A stretch of 8,262 bases of DNA from Chloroflexota bacterium (GCA_020353135.1 CP070688.1:3812315-3820576), one strand, 5' to 3'; shown: positions 1 to 5,977, counted from the first letter of the stretch. Notes: generated from the letters alone by a model not told the origin. Numbers and translations: made by a program.

Positions 1-35
1 CCCCGCTCGCGAAGCGGTCGCTCAGCGACATCCCC
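1..35. repeat. REP-like element, diverged copy (copy 0)
   Basis: Shares CCCCGC (1-6) and the core GAAGCGGTCGC followed by GCGACA (11-30) with two intergenic copies at 5819-5854 and 5871-5906. About 25 of the first 30 positions match the 5871 copy. The stem GTCGC (17-21) and GCGAC (25-29) is perfect, while the 3-base loop (TCA) differs from the loops of the other copies. It lies inside the 3' end of the alpha/beta hydrolase reading frame and encodes about residues 299-309 there. Confidence 0.6.
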
Positions 36-928
36 AATATTTCATCCATATGATTCAAAGCGATCGACAGGTGGCCGTCATTGGGGTAGAAGGTAGCCCG
101 GACGTTGGGTAAACGCTGGGCCATGGCCCGACCCATGGAAACGGGTACGCTGCGGTCTAGATCGCCGTGCCATAGAGAGATCTTGTCGAAAGCGATATCT
201 TCCGGCTCGAAGCCCCACGGCCGGGTATAAAGATCGCCCTCATAGAGTACTCCATCGGTACCCTGGCGGAAAGCCTCTTCGGTATAACGGACGATAGCCG
301 CCCGGATTTCCGGCTTCTCAAGGTAACGGCGGTCTGGTTCAGGCAAGCGGTACATCCCGGCCAGCAGGATCTTCTCCATTTTCTCCGGGTTCTGGCGATG
401 AAGGTTGAGGATCAGTGTCAGGAGCCTGTCGTACAACCAGGGGGCATGCTTGGCGGCCCAGAAGACGAGCCGAATTTGAAACATCATATCTTTGAAGCCA
501 TGTTTGAAGGGCGCCAGACCGGCGACGATGCCACAAGCTGCCAGCCGGCCGGGGATCTTGCAGGCGCAAGCGGCCGCGTAAGGCCCGCCGCCCGACATGC
601 CGATCACCGCGAAGCGCTCTATATCCAGCGCGTCGGCCGCCTCCATCACGTCGTCGGGCCAGTCCAACAACCGGCGGCCCGGCTTGAATGACGACAGCCC
701 CATGCCCGGCCGGTCCAGGCCGATCAAACGAACTCCGGCCCGGGTCGCCGGCTCATCGGCCAGTGCCGCTTCATAATGCGAGCCGGGATAGCCATGAAAG
801 TAGAAGATAACCCTGCCGGCCCGGTAGCCCCACTCGCCGTAGCCCAGCGTGCGGCCGTCTTTCAGGATGATGGTCTGGCCCGTTCGCGAACTTGCGGTAA
901 ACGCTGCGACCCTCTTAGCCTCTTTCAA
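1..928 (-). CDS. alpha/beta hydrolase, 3' end cut by window edge
   Basis: Predicted cytoplasmic serine hydrolase of the alpha/beta fold; the substrate is unknown. Reading the minus strand from 928 gives 309 uninterrupted codons. Visible marks, numbered from the TTG: an N-terminal strand region with KDGRTLGYGEWG (about 23-34), oxyanion-hole HGYPGS (45-50), LDRPGMGLS (71-79), nucleophile elbow GMSGGGP with Ser112, acid motif HGDLDRSVP (Asp258 likely) and DGHLS with His286. The triad is therefore complete. Residues 140-240 form the cap. No ATG precedes the conserved core. TTG at 926-928 is the best start and overlaps the thioesterase stop by 14 bases, which suggests translational coupling, but no strong ribosome site is seen, so the start is uncertain. 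The family is usually about 280-300 aa, so the stop should lie just outside the window. The last ten codons run through a REP-like repeat (1-35). Esterase, lactonase and iminopeptidase-like roles all fit. Confidence 0.85.
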   Translation of the reverse strand, partial: MKEAKRVAAFTASSRTGQTIILKDGRTLGYGEWGYRAGRVIFYFHGYPGSHYEAALADEPATRAGVRLIGLDRPGMGLSSFKPGRRLLDWPDDVMEAADALDIERFAVIGMSGGGPYAAACACKIPGRLAACGIVAGLAPFKHGFKDMMFQIRLVFWAAKHAPWLYDRLLTLILNLHRQNPEKMEKILLAGMYRLPEPDRRYLEKPEIRAAIVRYTEEAFRQGTDGVLYEGDLYTRPWGFEPEDIAFDKISLWHGDLDRSVPVSMGRAMAQRLPNVRATFYPNDGHLSIALNHMDEILGMSLSDRFASG

Positions 929-1397
929 ACCAGGACCCGGGCACGCGCACAGCCAGCACATTCCCACTGGCGCAGATCTTTTCCTGCGAGTAGACGTCAC
1001 AGGTCACGATCGTCTTTCGCTCTGAAAACGATTCTATCCTTGCCCGCAAGACAACGGGTCCCGCGATCAGCATCGGGCAAAGATAGTCGACTTTCAAAGA
1101 AGCGGTCACGTACCAGATGATCGGCAAGGACCCAATTTCGCGCCCTTCCCTTCGATAGCTATCGGCGATAGCGGTGTTGGCACAATGGCAATCGACGATC
1201 GTGGCCACGATTCCCCCGTTCACAATGTGTTTTGGGCCGGCTATGTATTGTGGCTCCGGCTGAAAAGTAGCGATCGCTTCCTCACCCTCCCAATAACTCT
1301 TGATCTGCAGCCCCTGGCCATTGACCGGACTACATCCCCAGCACTCACCGTAATTGAGCTTCTCCTGAAATGACCGCCGAGTTATCTCTTGACCCAT
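915..1397 (-). CDS. PaaI/THEM4-type hotdog-fold thioesterase
   Basis: Predicted acyl-CoA thioesterase of the single-domain hotdog family, 160 aa from ATG 1397. The frame opens upstream at a GTG (1415), but the ATG is preferred because AGGGG sits a few bases before it. Visible features: CWGCSPVN near the start, then YIAGPKHIVNGGIVATIVDCHCANTAIA, which is the family's central-helix signature with NGG in place of the common HGG. The strands then follow with WYVTASLKVDYLCPM and VVLRARIES. The Asp-Cys-His after the helix (VDCHC) is typical of THEM4-like members, where the acidic residue acts in thioester hydrolysis. The start overlaps the VOC-frame stop by 16 bases and the end overlaps the hydrolase start, so it is probably in the same transcript. 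The acyl substrate cannot be read from the sequence. Confidence 0.85.
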   Translation of the reverse strand: MGQEITRRSFQEKLNYGECWGCSPVNGQGLQIKSYWEGEEAIATFQPEPQYIAGPKHIVNGGIVATIVDCHCANTAIADSYRREGREIGSLPIIWYVTASLKVDYLCPMLIAGPVVLRARIESFSERKTIVTCDVYSQEKICASGNVLAVRVPGSWFERG

Positions 1398-1784
1398 TTT
1401 GACACCCCTGGCCACTCAAGTCCGAGAGACATCGCGTCTGAATCAGCTGGCCTCCAAATCTCAAATAGATAGCCATCATGGCCACGGAAGTAGGCGAAAG
1501 CTTCAACATCAGAGGTGGCTTCCACGTCACCGACGAATTCCACGCCTCTCTTTTCCATTTCCGCGCGGGTCTGTCGCAACTCTTCGACCTCAAATGCGAT
1601 AGTCATATGGGACATGATCCCACTCGTCGTCTTTCCATGTTTCCACTTCGGTGATAAATGTCGCGCCTCGGGCGAGCATCTCCTGGCGCACAAGCCCTAC
1701 ATCCTCTACGTCGAATCCCAGCGCCGGGCCGTTAAACCGCAGAAGGTAATTATAAAGGTCGTTGTGCAGTGCGCTATGTATCGC
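1382..1784 (-). pseudogene. broken glyoxalase-like (VOC) gene: two half-modules in different frames
   Basis: Two VOC-superfamily fragments lie head to tail. Fragment A (open frame from 1784 to the TGA at 1590-1592) contains LGFDVEDVGLVRQEMLARG and then FITEVETWKDDEW, after which it leaves the family pattern and stops. Fragment B (ATG 1615 or 1606 to the TAA at 1382-1384) contains IAFEVEELRQTRAEMEKRG, then FVGDVE, YFRGHDGYLFEIWRP and a tail. A and B are homologous: 12 of 31 aligned positions are identical, including F-V-E, R-x-E-M and R-G. Fragment A has no ATG, GTG or TTG before its homology and begins at the arginase stop, so its 5' part seems lost. This is best read as the remnant of a two-module VOC gene with a frameshift, or of two tandem VOC genes joined by deletion. 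Fragment B alone (77 aa) could still be translated. Any metal site is incomplete. Confidence 0.6.
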
Positions 1785-2649
1785 TCAAAATCGGCAGCCG
1801 CTGCAGCATGTCGGAGAGAAGCACTGCGTCGTGCGGCGTATACTCGGTGATCCCGAGGCCCACCACATCAACCTGGCGCGAGATATCTGCCAGCAGCCGG
1901 ACGGCCGCCTCTACCTTCAACCCGTTCGGATCATGCCAGACGGCCGAGTTAAACTCAGTTGGCTCAAGTACGTCAAGATCAAAATGCACCGCCACATGCA
2001 CCGCGTTGACGGCGCGCAACCACTCGAGGACCTCGTCGCTGTTCTGCTCGACCTGTTCGGCCGAGACGACGGGGATGGAAATGTCGAACAACTCGCGCAG
2101 TTCGTCCAGCGGCTCCATAAAGGACCGCAGGCCAACATAGAGCACCCGGCCGGGGTCGATTGGTTTGGGCACTTCGGCCACGAACTCTGGATCGCCGATC
2201 CCCATGAGTGCGCTAAGCACCATCCCATGGAAGTTATCGTTTGGGTCGTTGCTCTCCGGCGTGGAAACGTCGGAGTGGGCGTCGATCCATAGCACCGCCA
2301 GGTCGCCATCATAACGCTCATTCAGGTAGGCAAACGGCGCGAAGTCCACGCTGCATTCGCCGCCAAGCACGACGACCCGGTCGGGCCTCCGCCGTGCAAG
2401 AATGCCCTTCGCCGCCCGGGCCTGCGCCAGGACCGCCTCGCGGGCGAAGATGCCCCGCTCTACGGCGAGGCCTTCTCTCTGTAGATCGATCGAGACCTCT
2501 TCGACCGTCCCGGTCGTAGGCGGGGCAAGCCAGGCCAGTAGACGCCCTCCTAAATGATAGGCAGGACGATCCCCGCCGCCTTGCCATTGCGGCATCAGGA
2601 GCCGGAGCGTCGATCTATCCCCTTGGTCACTGTGACCGTGCCTCACCAT
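1774..2649 (-). CDS. arginase/agmatinase (ureohydrolase) family protein
   Basis: A 291-aa cytoplasmic ureohydrolase-fold enzyme. Known members use two Mn ions to hydrolyse guanidino or formimino compounds. ATG 2649 is chosen because AAGGAGG lies 4 bases upstream; the open frame continues back to 2853, but that stretch does not look like protein. Motifs: LGGECSVDFAP (95-105), WIDAHSDVSTPES (121-133) with D123, H125 and D127, NFHGM (139-143), HFDLDVLEP (222-230) with D224 and D226, and GITEYTPHD (266-274) with E269. Five of the six usual Mn ligands are present. The first, normally His in GGDHS, is Cys99, and the preceding Asp is Glu98. I recall arginase-family proteins with GGDC-type motifs, so this may be a subfamily trait rather than decay, but the substrate is open: arginine is not assured. 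It is the first gene of the leftward cluster. Its stop is directly followed by the VOC remnant. Confidence 0.88.
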   Translation of the reverse strand: MVRHGHSDQGDRSTLRLLMPQWQGGGDRPAYHLGGRLLAWLAPPTTGTVEEVSIDLQREGLAVERGIFAREAVLAQARAAKGILARRRPDRVVVLGGECSVDFAPFAYLNERYDGDLAVLWIDAHSDVSTPESNDPNDNFHGMVLSALMGIGDPEFVAEVPKPIDPGRVLYVGLRSFMEPLDELRELFDISIPVVSAEQVEQNSDEVLEWLRAVNAVHVAVHFDLDVLEPTEFNSAVWHDPNGLKVEAAVRLLADISRQVDVVGLGITEYTPHDAVLLSDMLQRLPILSDT

Positions 2650-2653
2650 GTTG

Positions 2654-2660
2654 CCTCCTT
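2654..2660 (-). promoter_or_regulatory. ribosome binding site of the arginase-family gene
   Basis: On the minus strand AAGGAGG lies 4 bases before ATG 2649. This strong site decides the start and excludes the 68-codon upstream extension to 2853. Confidence 0.85.
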
Positions 2661-2859
2661 CTCGTGTACCAGCCGGCGATGTTGTTCCCGATATGATGAG
2701 CACGCCTGCGATTCCGCTTGTCTTATGTGACGATGAAATTAGGGGGCTGTGTGAGCGATCTGTACAGTGTCGCCCAATAGGGCTTACGTCACGATTTTTA
2801 TTATGGATCCCGGAGGATGCCAAGTCAACTTTAGGAATTTCTTCACAATACAAGCGATT
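2661..2859. other. divergent intergenic region, no gene seen
   Basis: About 200 bases between the ribosome site of the leftward arginase gene and the rightward arsR promoter. It is more AT-rich than the flanking genes toward its right end. Open frames on both strands here lack codon bias and any recognisable family. The promoter of the leftward cluster should be here, but I see no convincing -35/-10 pair on the minus strand. Confidence 0.5.
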
Positions 2860-2888
2860 TTGACATCCCGTGTGAAATCAGATAATAT
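2860..2888 (+). promoter_or_regulatory. sigma-70 type promoter of the arsR-ATPase unit
   Basis: A perfect -35 TTGACA (2860-2865) and a -10 TAATAT (2883-2888) are separated by 17 bases. The start of transcription is predicted around 2894-2896, at the left edge of the inverted-repeat operator, so a bound repressor would cover the start site. Confidence 0.75.
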
Positions 2889-2893
2889 CGTGC

Positions 2894-2917
2894 ATATATG
2901 AATAGTTATTCATGTAT
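2894..2917. promoter_or_regulatory. ArsR/SmtB-type operator (imperfect 11-2-11 palindrome)
   Basis: The left arm ATATATGAATA (2894-2904) and the right arm TATTCATGTAT (2907-2917) are complementary at 10 of 11 positions around a central GT. The core TGAA-N6-TTCA (2899-2912) matches the 12-2-12 type operators bound by SmtB, ZiaR and CzrA-like repressors. It overlaps the predicted transcription start and lies 16 bases before the repressor ATG, which indicates autoregulation. An ATG at 2898 lies inside the left arm and is not the gene start. Confidence 0.8.
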
Positions 2918-2933
2918 AGGCAGGAAAAAAACC

Positions 2934-3248
2934 ATGGTTAGCGAAACGACATCCGGCACCGAACTAAACGAATTGCTTGCCGCCCAGGTGGCCGAGCTTT
3001 TCAGCGCCCTGGGCGACACGAGCCGCATCCGGATCATCGCTCTGCTCGCGGAAGCCGAGATGAACGTCGGCCAACTGGCCGATCGCGTGGGGCTGAGCCA
3101 ATCGGCCGCTTCCCACCATTTGCGCCATCTACGACATATGCGACTGGTGCGCACTCGCAAGGATGGCCGCCATGTCTACTATCACCTGGACGACGAACAC
3201 ATCAAGGACATTTTCCACTGTGGTCTGGAGCATGTTCTGCATGGCTAG
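2934..3248 (+). CDS. ArsR/SmtB-family metal-sensing repressor, alpha-5 site type
   Basis: A 104-aa winged-helix repressor, probably a dimer, that should release its operator when it binds a divalent metal. ATG 2934 is chosen over the in-frame ATG 2898 because 2898 lies within the operator and lacks a ribosome site, while AGGA precedes 2934. Residues 19-38 (VAELFSALGDTSRIRIIALL) and the helix-turn-helix with recognition helix SQSAASHHLRHLRHM (55-69) are typical, followed by the wing VRTRKDGRHVYYHL. The C-terminal helix carries D87, H89, H100 and H103, which exactly reproduces the D-x-H-x10-H-x2-H alpha-5 zinc/cobalt site of CzrA and SmtB relatives. There is no Cys-containing alpha-3 site (CadC or ArsR type), so Cd/Pb or arsenite sensing is less likely. 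H95 and C96 are additional possible ligands. The ATPase gene follows 82 bases on and is the expected target. Confidence 0.93.
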   Translation: MVSETTSGTELNELLAAQVAELFSALGDTSRIRIIALLAEAEMNVGQLADRVGLSQSAASHHLRHLRHMRLVRTRKDGRHVYYHLDDEHIKDIFHCGLEHVLHG

Positions 3249-3329
3249 AGGCTTGTACCGGCCGGACTTAACACATCGAACTCTTTTCGCCTGAGCGAAC
3301 GACGGCGAATACCCCGCAAACCATTTGTC

Positions 3330-5732
3330 ATGACCGAAGAGACCCTCCAACTAGAATTCCCCATTCTTCTACCCGACATGCCCGACGGCTGCGACGAGTG
3401 CCTCGGTTTATTAGAGCAGTTACTGGAGAACAGGCGCGGCATAGAACGGGTCCATGTGCGCCACGACGCCGACCCGGCCCGGTTGTGCTTGCATTTCGAT
3501 CCCGACCTGGTATCGCTGGCCGATGTGCAGCGAATCGCCCGCGCCACCGGCAGCGACTTCAACGCCCGCTACCGCCACGAACGCTTGGCCATCACCGGCA
3601 TGGATGTGGCCGACGCCGCTCCAGCCCTGGCCCGAGTCTTAGAAACGCTGCCCGGCATGCTTCATGCCAGCGTCAACTACGCCGCCGGGTTGGTCTTCGT
3701 CGCCTACGATACGCAGAAGCTGACCCACGCCCAGGTTGAAGAAGCCATTGGCGACTGGGGCTATCACGTGGCTGATGAGTCGGCCACCGATCTCGTCTTG
3801 CCCATCGAACAGAAAAGTGATGAGGAGGGCGAGTCAAGCTCCCTGCCCGGTTGGCTGCGGGCCAGATGGCAATTAGTACTGGTCGGCCTGAGCGGCATCT
3901 TCTTTCTCATCGGTTGGCTAGGCGCTGCGTTCTTTGGCTTACCCCAAAACGTGGCCGTATTCTTCTTCATCCTGGCCTACATCACCGGCGGCTACGACAT
4001 CGCCACCCATGCCATCCCCGGCCTGTTCCGGGGCCAGTTCGATACCGACGTGCTCATGCTAGCTGCGGCCGGCGGGGCCGCTATTTTGGGTCACTGGGCC
4101 GAAGGCGCCTTTCTGCTCTTTCTGTTCAGTCTGGGCCATGCCGGCGAGCATTACGCCCTGGATAGGGCCCGCCATGCCGTCAACGCCCTGGGCCAATTGA
4201 TGCCCAAGACGGCCCTGGTGAAACAGGGCGACCGGATCGTGACCCGGCCGGTAGAAGCGCTGCGGCTAGGCGATACCGTCGTCGTGCGCCCCGGCGACCG
4301 CATCTCGGCCGACGGCGAAGTCGCCCGCGGCCGGAGCGCCGTCGACCAGAGCGCCATCACCGGCGAGAGCGTGCCGGCGAACAAGGGGCCGGGTGACCAG
4401 GTCTTCGCCGGCACCGTCAATACCCAAAACGCTCTTGAAGTGACGGTGACCCGCCTGGCCCAGGATAGCACCCTCAGCCGGGTGATGCAGATGGTGGCCG
4501 AAGCCCAGGAGCAACAGAGCCCCACCCAGCAGTTTTCGCAGCGCTTCGCGTCTAAGTTCGTGCCGGCTATACTGATCCTGGTGGCTTTGGTGGCCATCGT
4601 GCCGCCGCTGTTAGGCTGGGCTTCCTGGAGCGAAAGCTTCTACCGATCTATGTTACTGCTGGTCGCCGCCTCGCCCTGCGCCCTGGCTTTGGGTACGCCG
4701 GCCGCGGTCCTGGCCGGTATCGCCCAGGCGGCCCGCAGCGGCGTCCTGATCAAGGGCGGCGCCCACCTGGAAAATCTGGGCGCCTTACAGGTAATGGCCT
4801 TCGATAAGACCGGCACTTTGACCGAAGGCCGATTCACGGTCACCGACATCGTCTCTCTAAACGGAGCCAGCCCGGATGAACTGCTTCGTTTGGCCGCCGC
4901 CGTGGAGCAACAGTCGAACCACCCCCTGGCCCTGGCTGTCGTGCGGACGGCCCAAGAGCGGGGTCTGGAATTGCCGGCCGCCAGCGGACTGGAAAATCTG
5001 CCCGGTCACGGCGTCAAGAGCGAGGTCGGCGGCCGGCAAGTGTTGATCGGCTCGGCCAGGTTGTTCGACGAAACATCCGACCTGCGCCTGGACGCCGATA
5101 CTCTCCAGGCGGTCGAGCGCCTTGAAGAAAAAGGCAAGACGACCATGATCGTCTGCCATGACGATCAATTCCTGGGTCTGTTGGCCCTGGCCGACACGCC
5201 GCGCCCGGCCATTCGCCGGACCATGGCCGAACTACTCGGCCTGGGCGTCAAAAAGCTAGTTTTGCTCACCGGTGACAATGCCGACGTAGCCCGCCAAATC
5301 GGCGCCGAAGTCGGCGTCACCGACGTGCGCGCCGACCTCTTGCCCGAGCAGAAGCTGGCGGCCGTCCAGGAATTACAGGACGACTACGGCGATATCGCCA
5401 TGGTCGGCGATGGGGTGAACGACGCCCCGGCCCTGGCTTCGGCCACGGTGGGCATCGCCATGGGCGGCGCGGGTACGGCCGTGGCCCTGGAGACGGCCGA
5501 CGTGGCCCTCATGGCCGACGACCTGAGCCGTTTGCCTTTCGCCGTGGGTCTCGGCCGGGCCAGCCGGGCCATCATTCGCCAGAACCTGGCCATTGCCCTG
5601 GGCATCATCGGCCTGCTGGTCCTCACCTCGGTCCTGGGCCTGATCCAATTGGGCGGCGCCGTCCTCCTGCATGAAGGCAGCACCATCCTGGTCGTCTTTA
5701 ATGCATTGCGACTGCTGCGCTACGAACGCTGA
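3330..5732 (+). CDS. P1B-type heavy-metal ATPase, P1B-4-like (Co/Zn/Ni/Fe efflux)
   Basis: An 800-aa inner-membrane pump expected to export a divalent transition metal using ATP. Two HMA-like domains come first: domain 1 (about 8-75) with C21-x2-C24, and domain 2 (about 85-150), where the usual GMDCxxC loop reads GMDVADAA and has no Cys. Hydrophobic segments begin near 180 and 207, followed by a further pair before the actuator. TGES is at 344-347, the transmembrane motif SPC at 448-450, phosphorylated DKTGT at D492, the HP of the nucleotide domain at H531, GDGVND at 693-698, and HEGST in the last membrane segment at 781-785. SPC plus HEG(G/S)T defines P1B-4 pumps (CoaT, CtpD/CtpJ, PfeT), known for Co, Zn, Ni or Fe(II), and differs from the CPC of ZntA/CopA. 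Most P1B-4 pumps lack N-terminal HMA domains. The ribosome site is weak. The 81-base gap after arsR holds only a small hairpin (3286-3299), so co-transcription is likely. Exact metal unknown. Confidence 0.93.
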   Translation: MTEETLQLEFPILLPDMPDGCDECLGLLEQLLENRRGIERVHVRHDADPARLCLHFDPDLVSLADVQRIARATGSDFNARYRHERLAITGMDVADAAPALARVLETLPGMLHASVNYAAGLVFVAYDTQKLTHAQVEEAIGDWGYHVADESATDLVLPIEQKSDEEGESSSLPGWLRARWQLVLVGLSGIFFLIGWLGAAFFGLPQNVAVFFFILAYITGGYDIATHAIPGLFRGQFDTDVLMLAAAGGAAILGHWAEGAFLLFLFSLGHAGEHYALDRARHAVNALGQLMPKTALVKQGDRIVTRPVEALRLGDTVVVRPGDRISADGEVARGRSAVDQSAITGESVPANKGPGDQVFAGTVNTQNALEVTVTRLAQDSTLSRVMQMVAEAQEQQSPTQQFSQRFASKFVPAILILVALVAIVPPLLGWASWSESFYRSMLLLVAASPCALALGTPAAVLAGIAQAARSGVLIKGGAHLENLGALQVMAFDKTGTLTEGRFTVTDIVSLNGASPDELLRLAAAVEQQSNHPLALAVVRTAQERGLELPAASGLENLPGHGVKSEVGGRQVLIGSARLFDETSDLRLDADTLQAVERLEEKGKTTMIVCHDDQFLGLLALADTPRPAIRRTMAELLGLGVKKLVLLTGDNADVARQIGAEVGVTDVRADLLPEQKLAAVQELQDDYGDIAMVGDGVNDAPALASATVGIAMGGAGTAVALETADVALMADDLSRLPFAVGLGRASRAIIRQNLAIALGIIGLLVLTSVLGLIQLGGAVLLHEGSTILVVFNALRLLRYER

Positions 5733-5740
5733 CAGTGGCG

Positions 5741-5806
5741 AGTGGTCAGTGGTTAGTGAGCAGTCGCCATCTGCCGGCACTACTGACTAGCGACCAGCTA
5801 CCAATT
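5741..5806. repeat. long imperfect inverted repeat after the ATPase gene, possible terminator
   Basis: TAGTGAGCAGT (5754-5764) is complementary to ACTACTGACTA (5779-5789) at 9 of 11 positions with a 14-base loop. The outer arms (about 5741-5753 and 5793-5806) pair at about 9 of 13 positions after a short bulge. It starts 9 bases after the ATPase stop. There is no T-run after it, so if it ends transcription it is not a classic intrinsic terminator. The left arm is itself made of short AGTGG/TCAGTGG/TTAGTG units, a low-complexity pattern. Confidence 0.5.
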
Positions 5807-5818
5807 ACCAGCCTCCAT

Positions 5819-5854
5819 ACGTGAAGCGGTCGCCGTGCGACATCGCTGATCCCC
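5819..5854. repeat. REP-like element, copy 1
   Basis: A 36-base unit matching the copy at 5871-5906 at 33 of 36 positions. It contains GAAGCGGTCGC, a 3-base loop (CGT), GCGACA, then CTGATCCCC. The stem GTCGC (5829-5833) and GCGAC (5837-5841) is perfect. It lies in the ATPase to marR intergenic region. Confidence 0.75.
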
Positions 5855-5870
5855 GACCCCGGATCCCCGC

Positions 5871-5906
5871 ACGTGAAGCGGTCGCCGCGCGACAGCCCTG
5901 ATCCCC
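5871..5906. repeat. REP-like element, copy 2
   Basis: The second 36-base unit, 16 bases after copy 1 and in the same orientation. Its stem is GTCGC (5881-5885) and GCGAC (5889-5893) with loop CGC. One of its few differences from copy 1 is in the loop while the stem is unchanged. It ends 3 bases before the -35 box of the marR promoter, so it could block readthrough or act on the mRNA end of the upstream gene. Confidence 0.75.
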
Positions 5907-5909
5907 TAC

Positions 5910-5937
5910 TTGACAAAAACCATCAGTCAGTTATAAT
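5910..5937 (+). promoter_or_regulatory. consensus sigma-70 promoter of the marR unit
   Basis: TTGACA (5910-5915) and TATAAT (5932-5937) are both perfect, with a 16-base spacer. Predicted transcription start about 5943-5945. Such a strong promoter implies it is normally held down by a repressor, and a palindrome begins directly after the -10 box. Confidence 0.88.
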
Positions 5938-5970
5938 TAGTTCATTATTGAACGGTTTAATGTTGAACTA
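5938..5970. promoter_or_regulatory. 33-bp imperfect palindrome, probable MarR operator
   Basis: The outer arms TAGTTCA (5938-5944) and TGAACTA (5964-5970) are perfectly complementary, and in total 13 of 16 position pairs match about the centre at 5954. Inside it GTTCA-TTAT-TGAAC (5940-5953) forms a second, perfect 5-bp palindrome, so two overlapping dimer sites are possible. It begins next to the -10 box and covers the start of transcription, which fits repression by the MarR protein encoded next. Confidence 0.72.
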
Positions 5971-5977
5971 TATCGAA

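Noticed and set aside
2650..2853. 68-codon in-frame upstream extension of the arginase-family gene
   Set aside because: A strong AAGGAGG site directly precedes ATG 2649, the resulting 291 aa is normal for the family, and the extension has no domain-like composition.
2898..2933. Earlier ATG for the arsR gene
   Set aside because: It lies inside the operator palindrome, almost on the predicted transcription start, and has no ribosome site.
3286..3299. TTCGC-CTGA-GCGAA hairpin between arsR and the ATPase gene
   Set aside because: A 5-bp stem without a T-run is too weak to call a terminator or a regulatory element.
4151..4597. 148-codon open frame antisense to the ATPase gene
   Set aside because: It overlaps the actuator coding region, has composition expected of a GC-rich shadow frame, and shows no recognisable motif.
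5819..5906. CRISPR array suggested by two 36-base direct repeats
   Set aside because: There are only two units, the gap is 16 bases, both contain a short hairpin with a varying loop, and a third diverged copy lies far away; no cas gene is present.
5873..5977. Longer MarR protein from GTG 5873 or ATG 5960
   Set aside because: GTG 5873 is within a REP-like repeat and upstream of the promoter; ATG 5960 is within the operator. MGTHYTGT at 5978 looks like the normal start of relatives.
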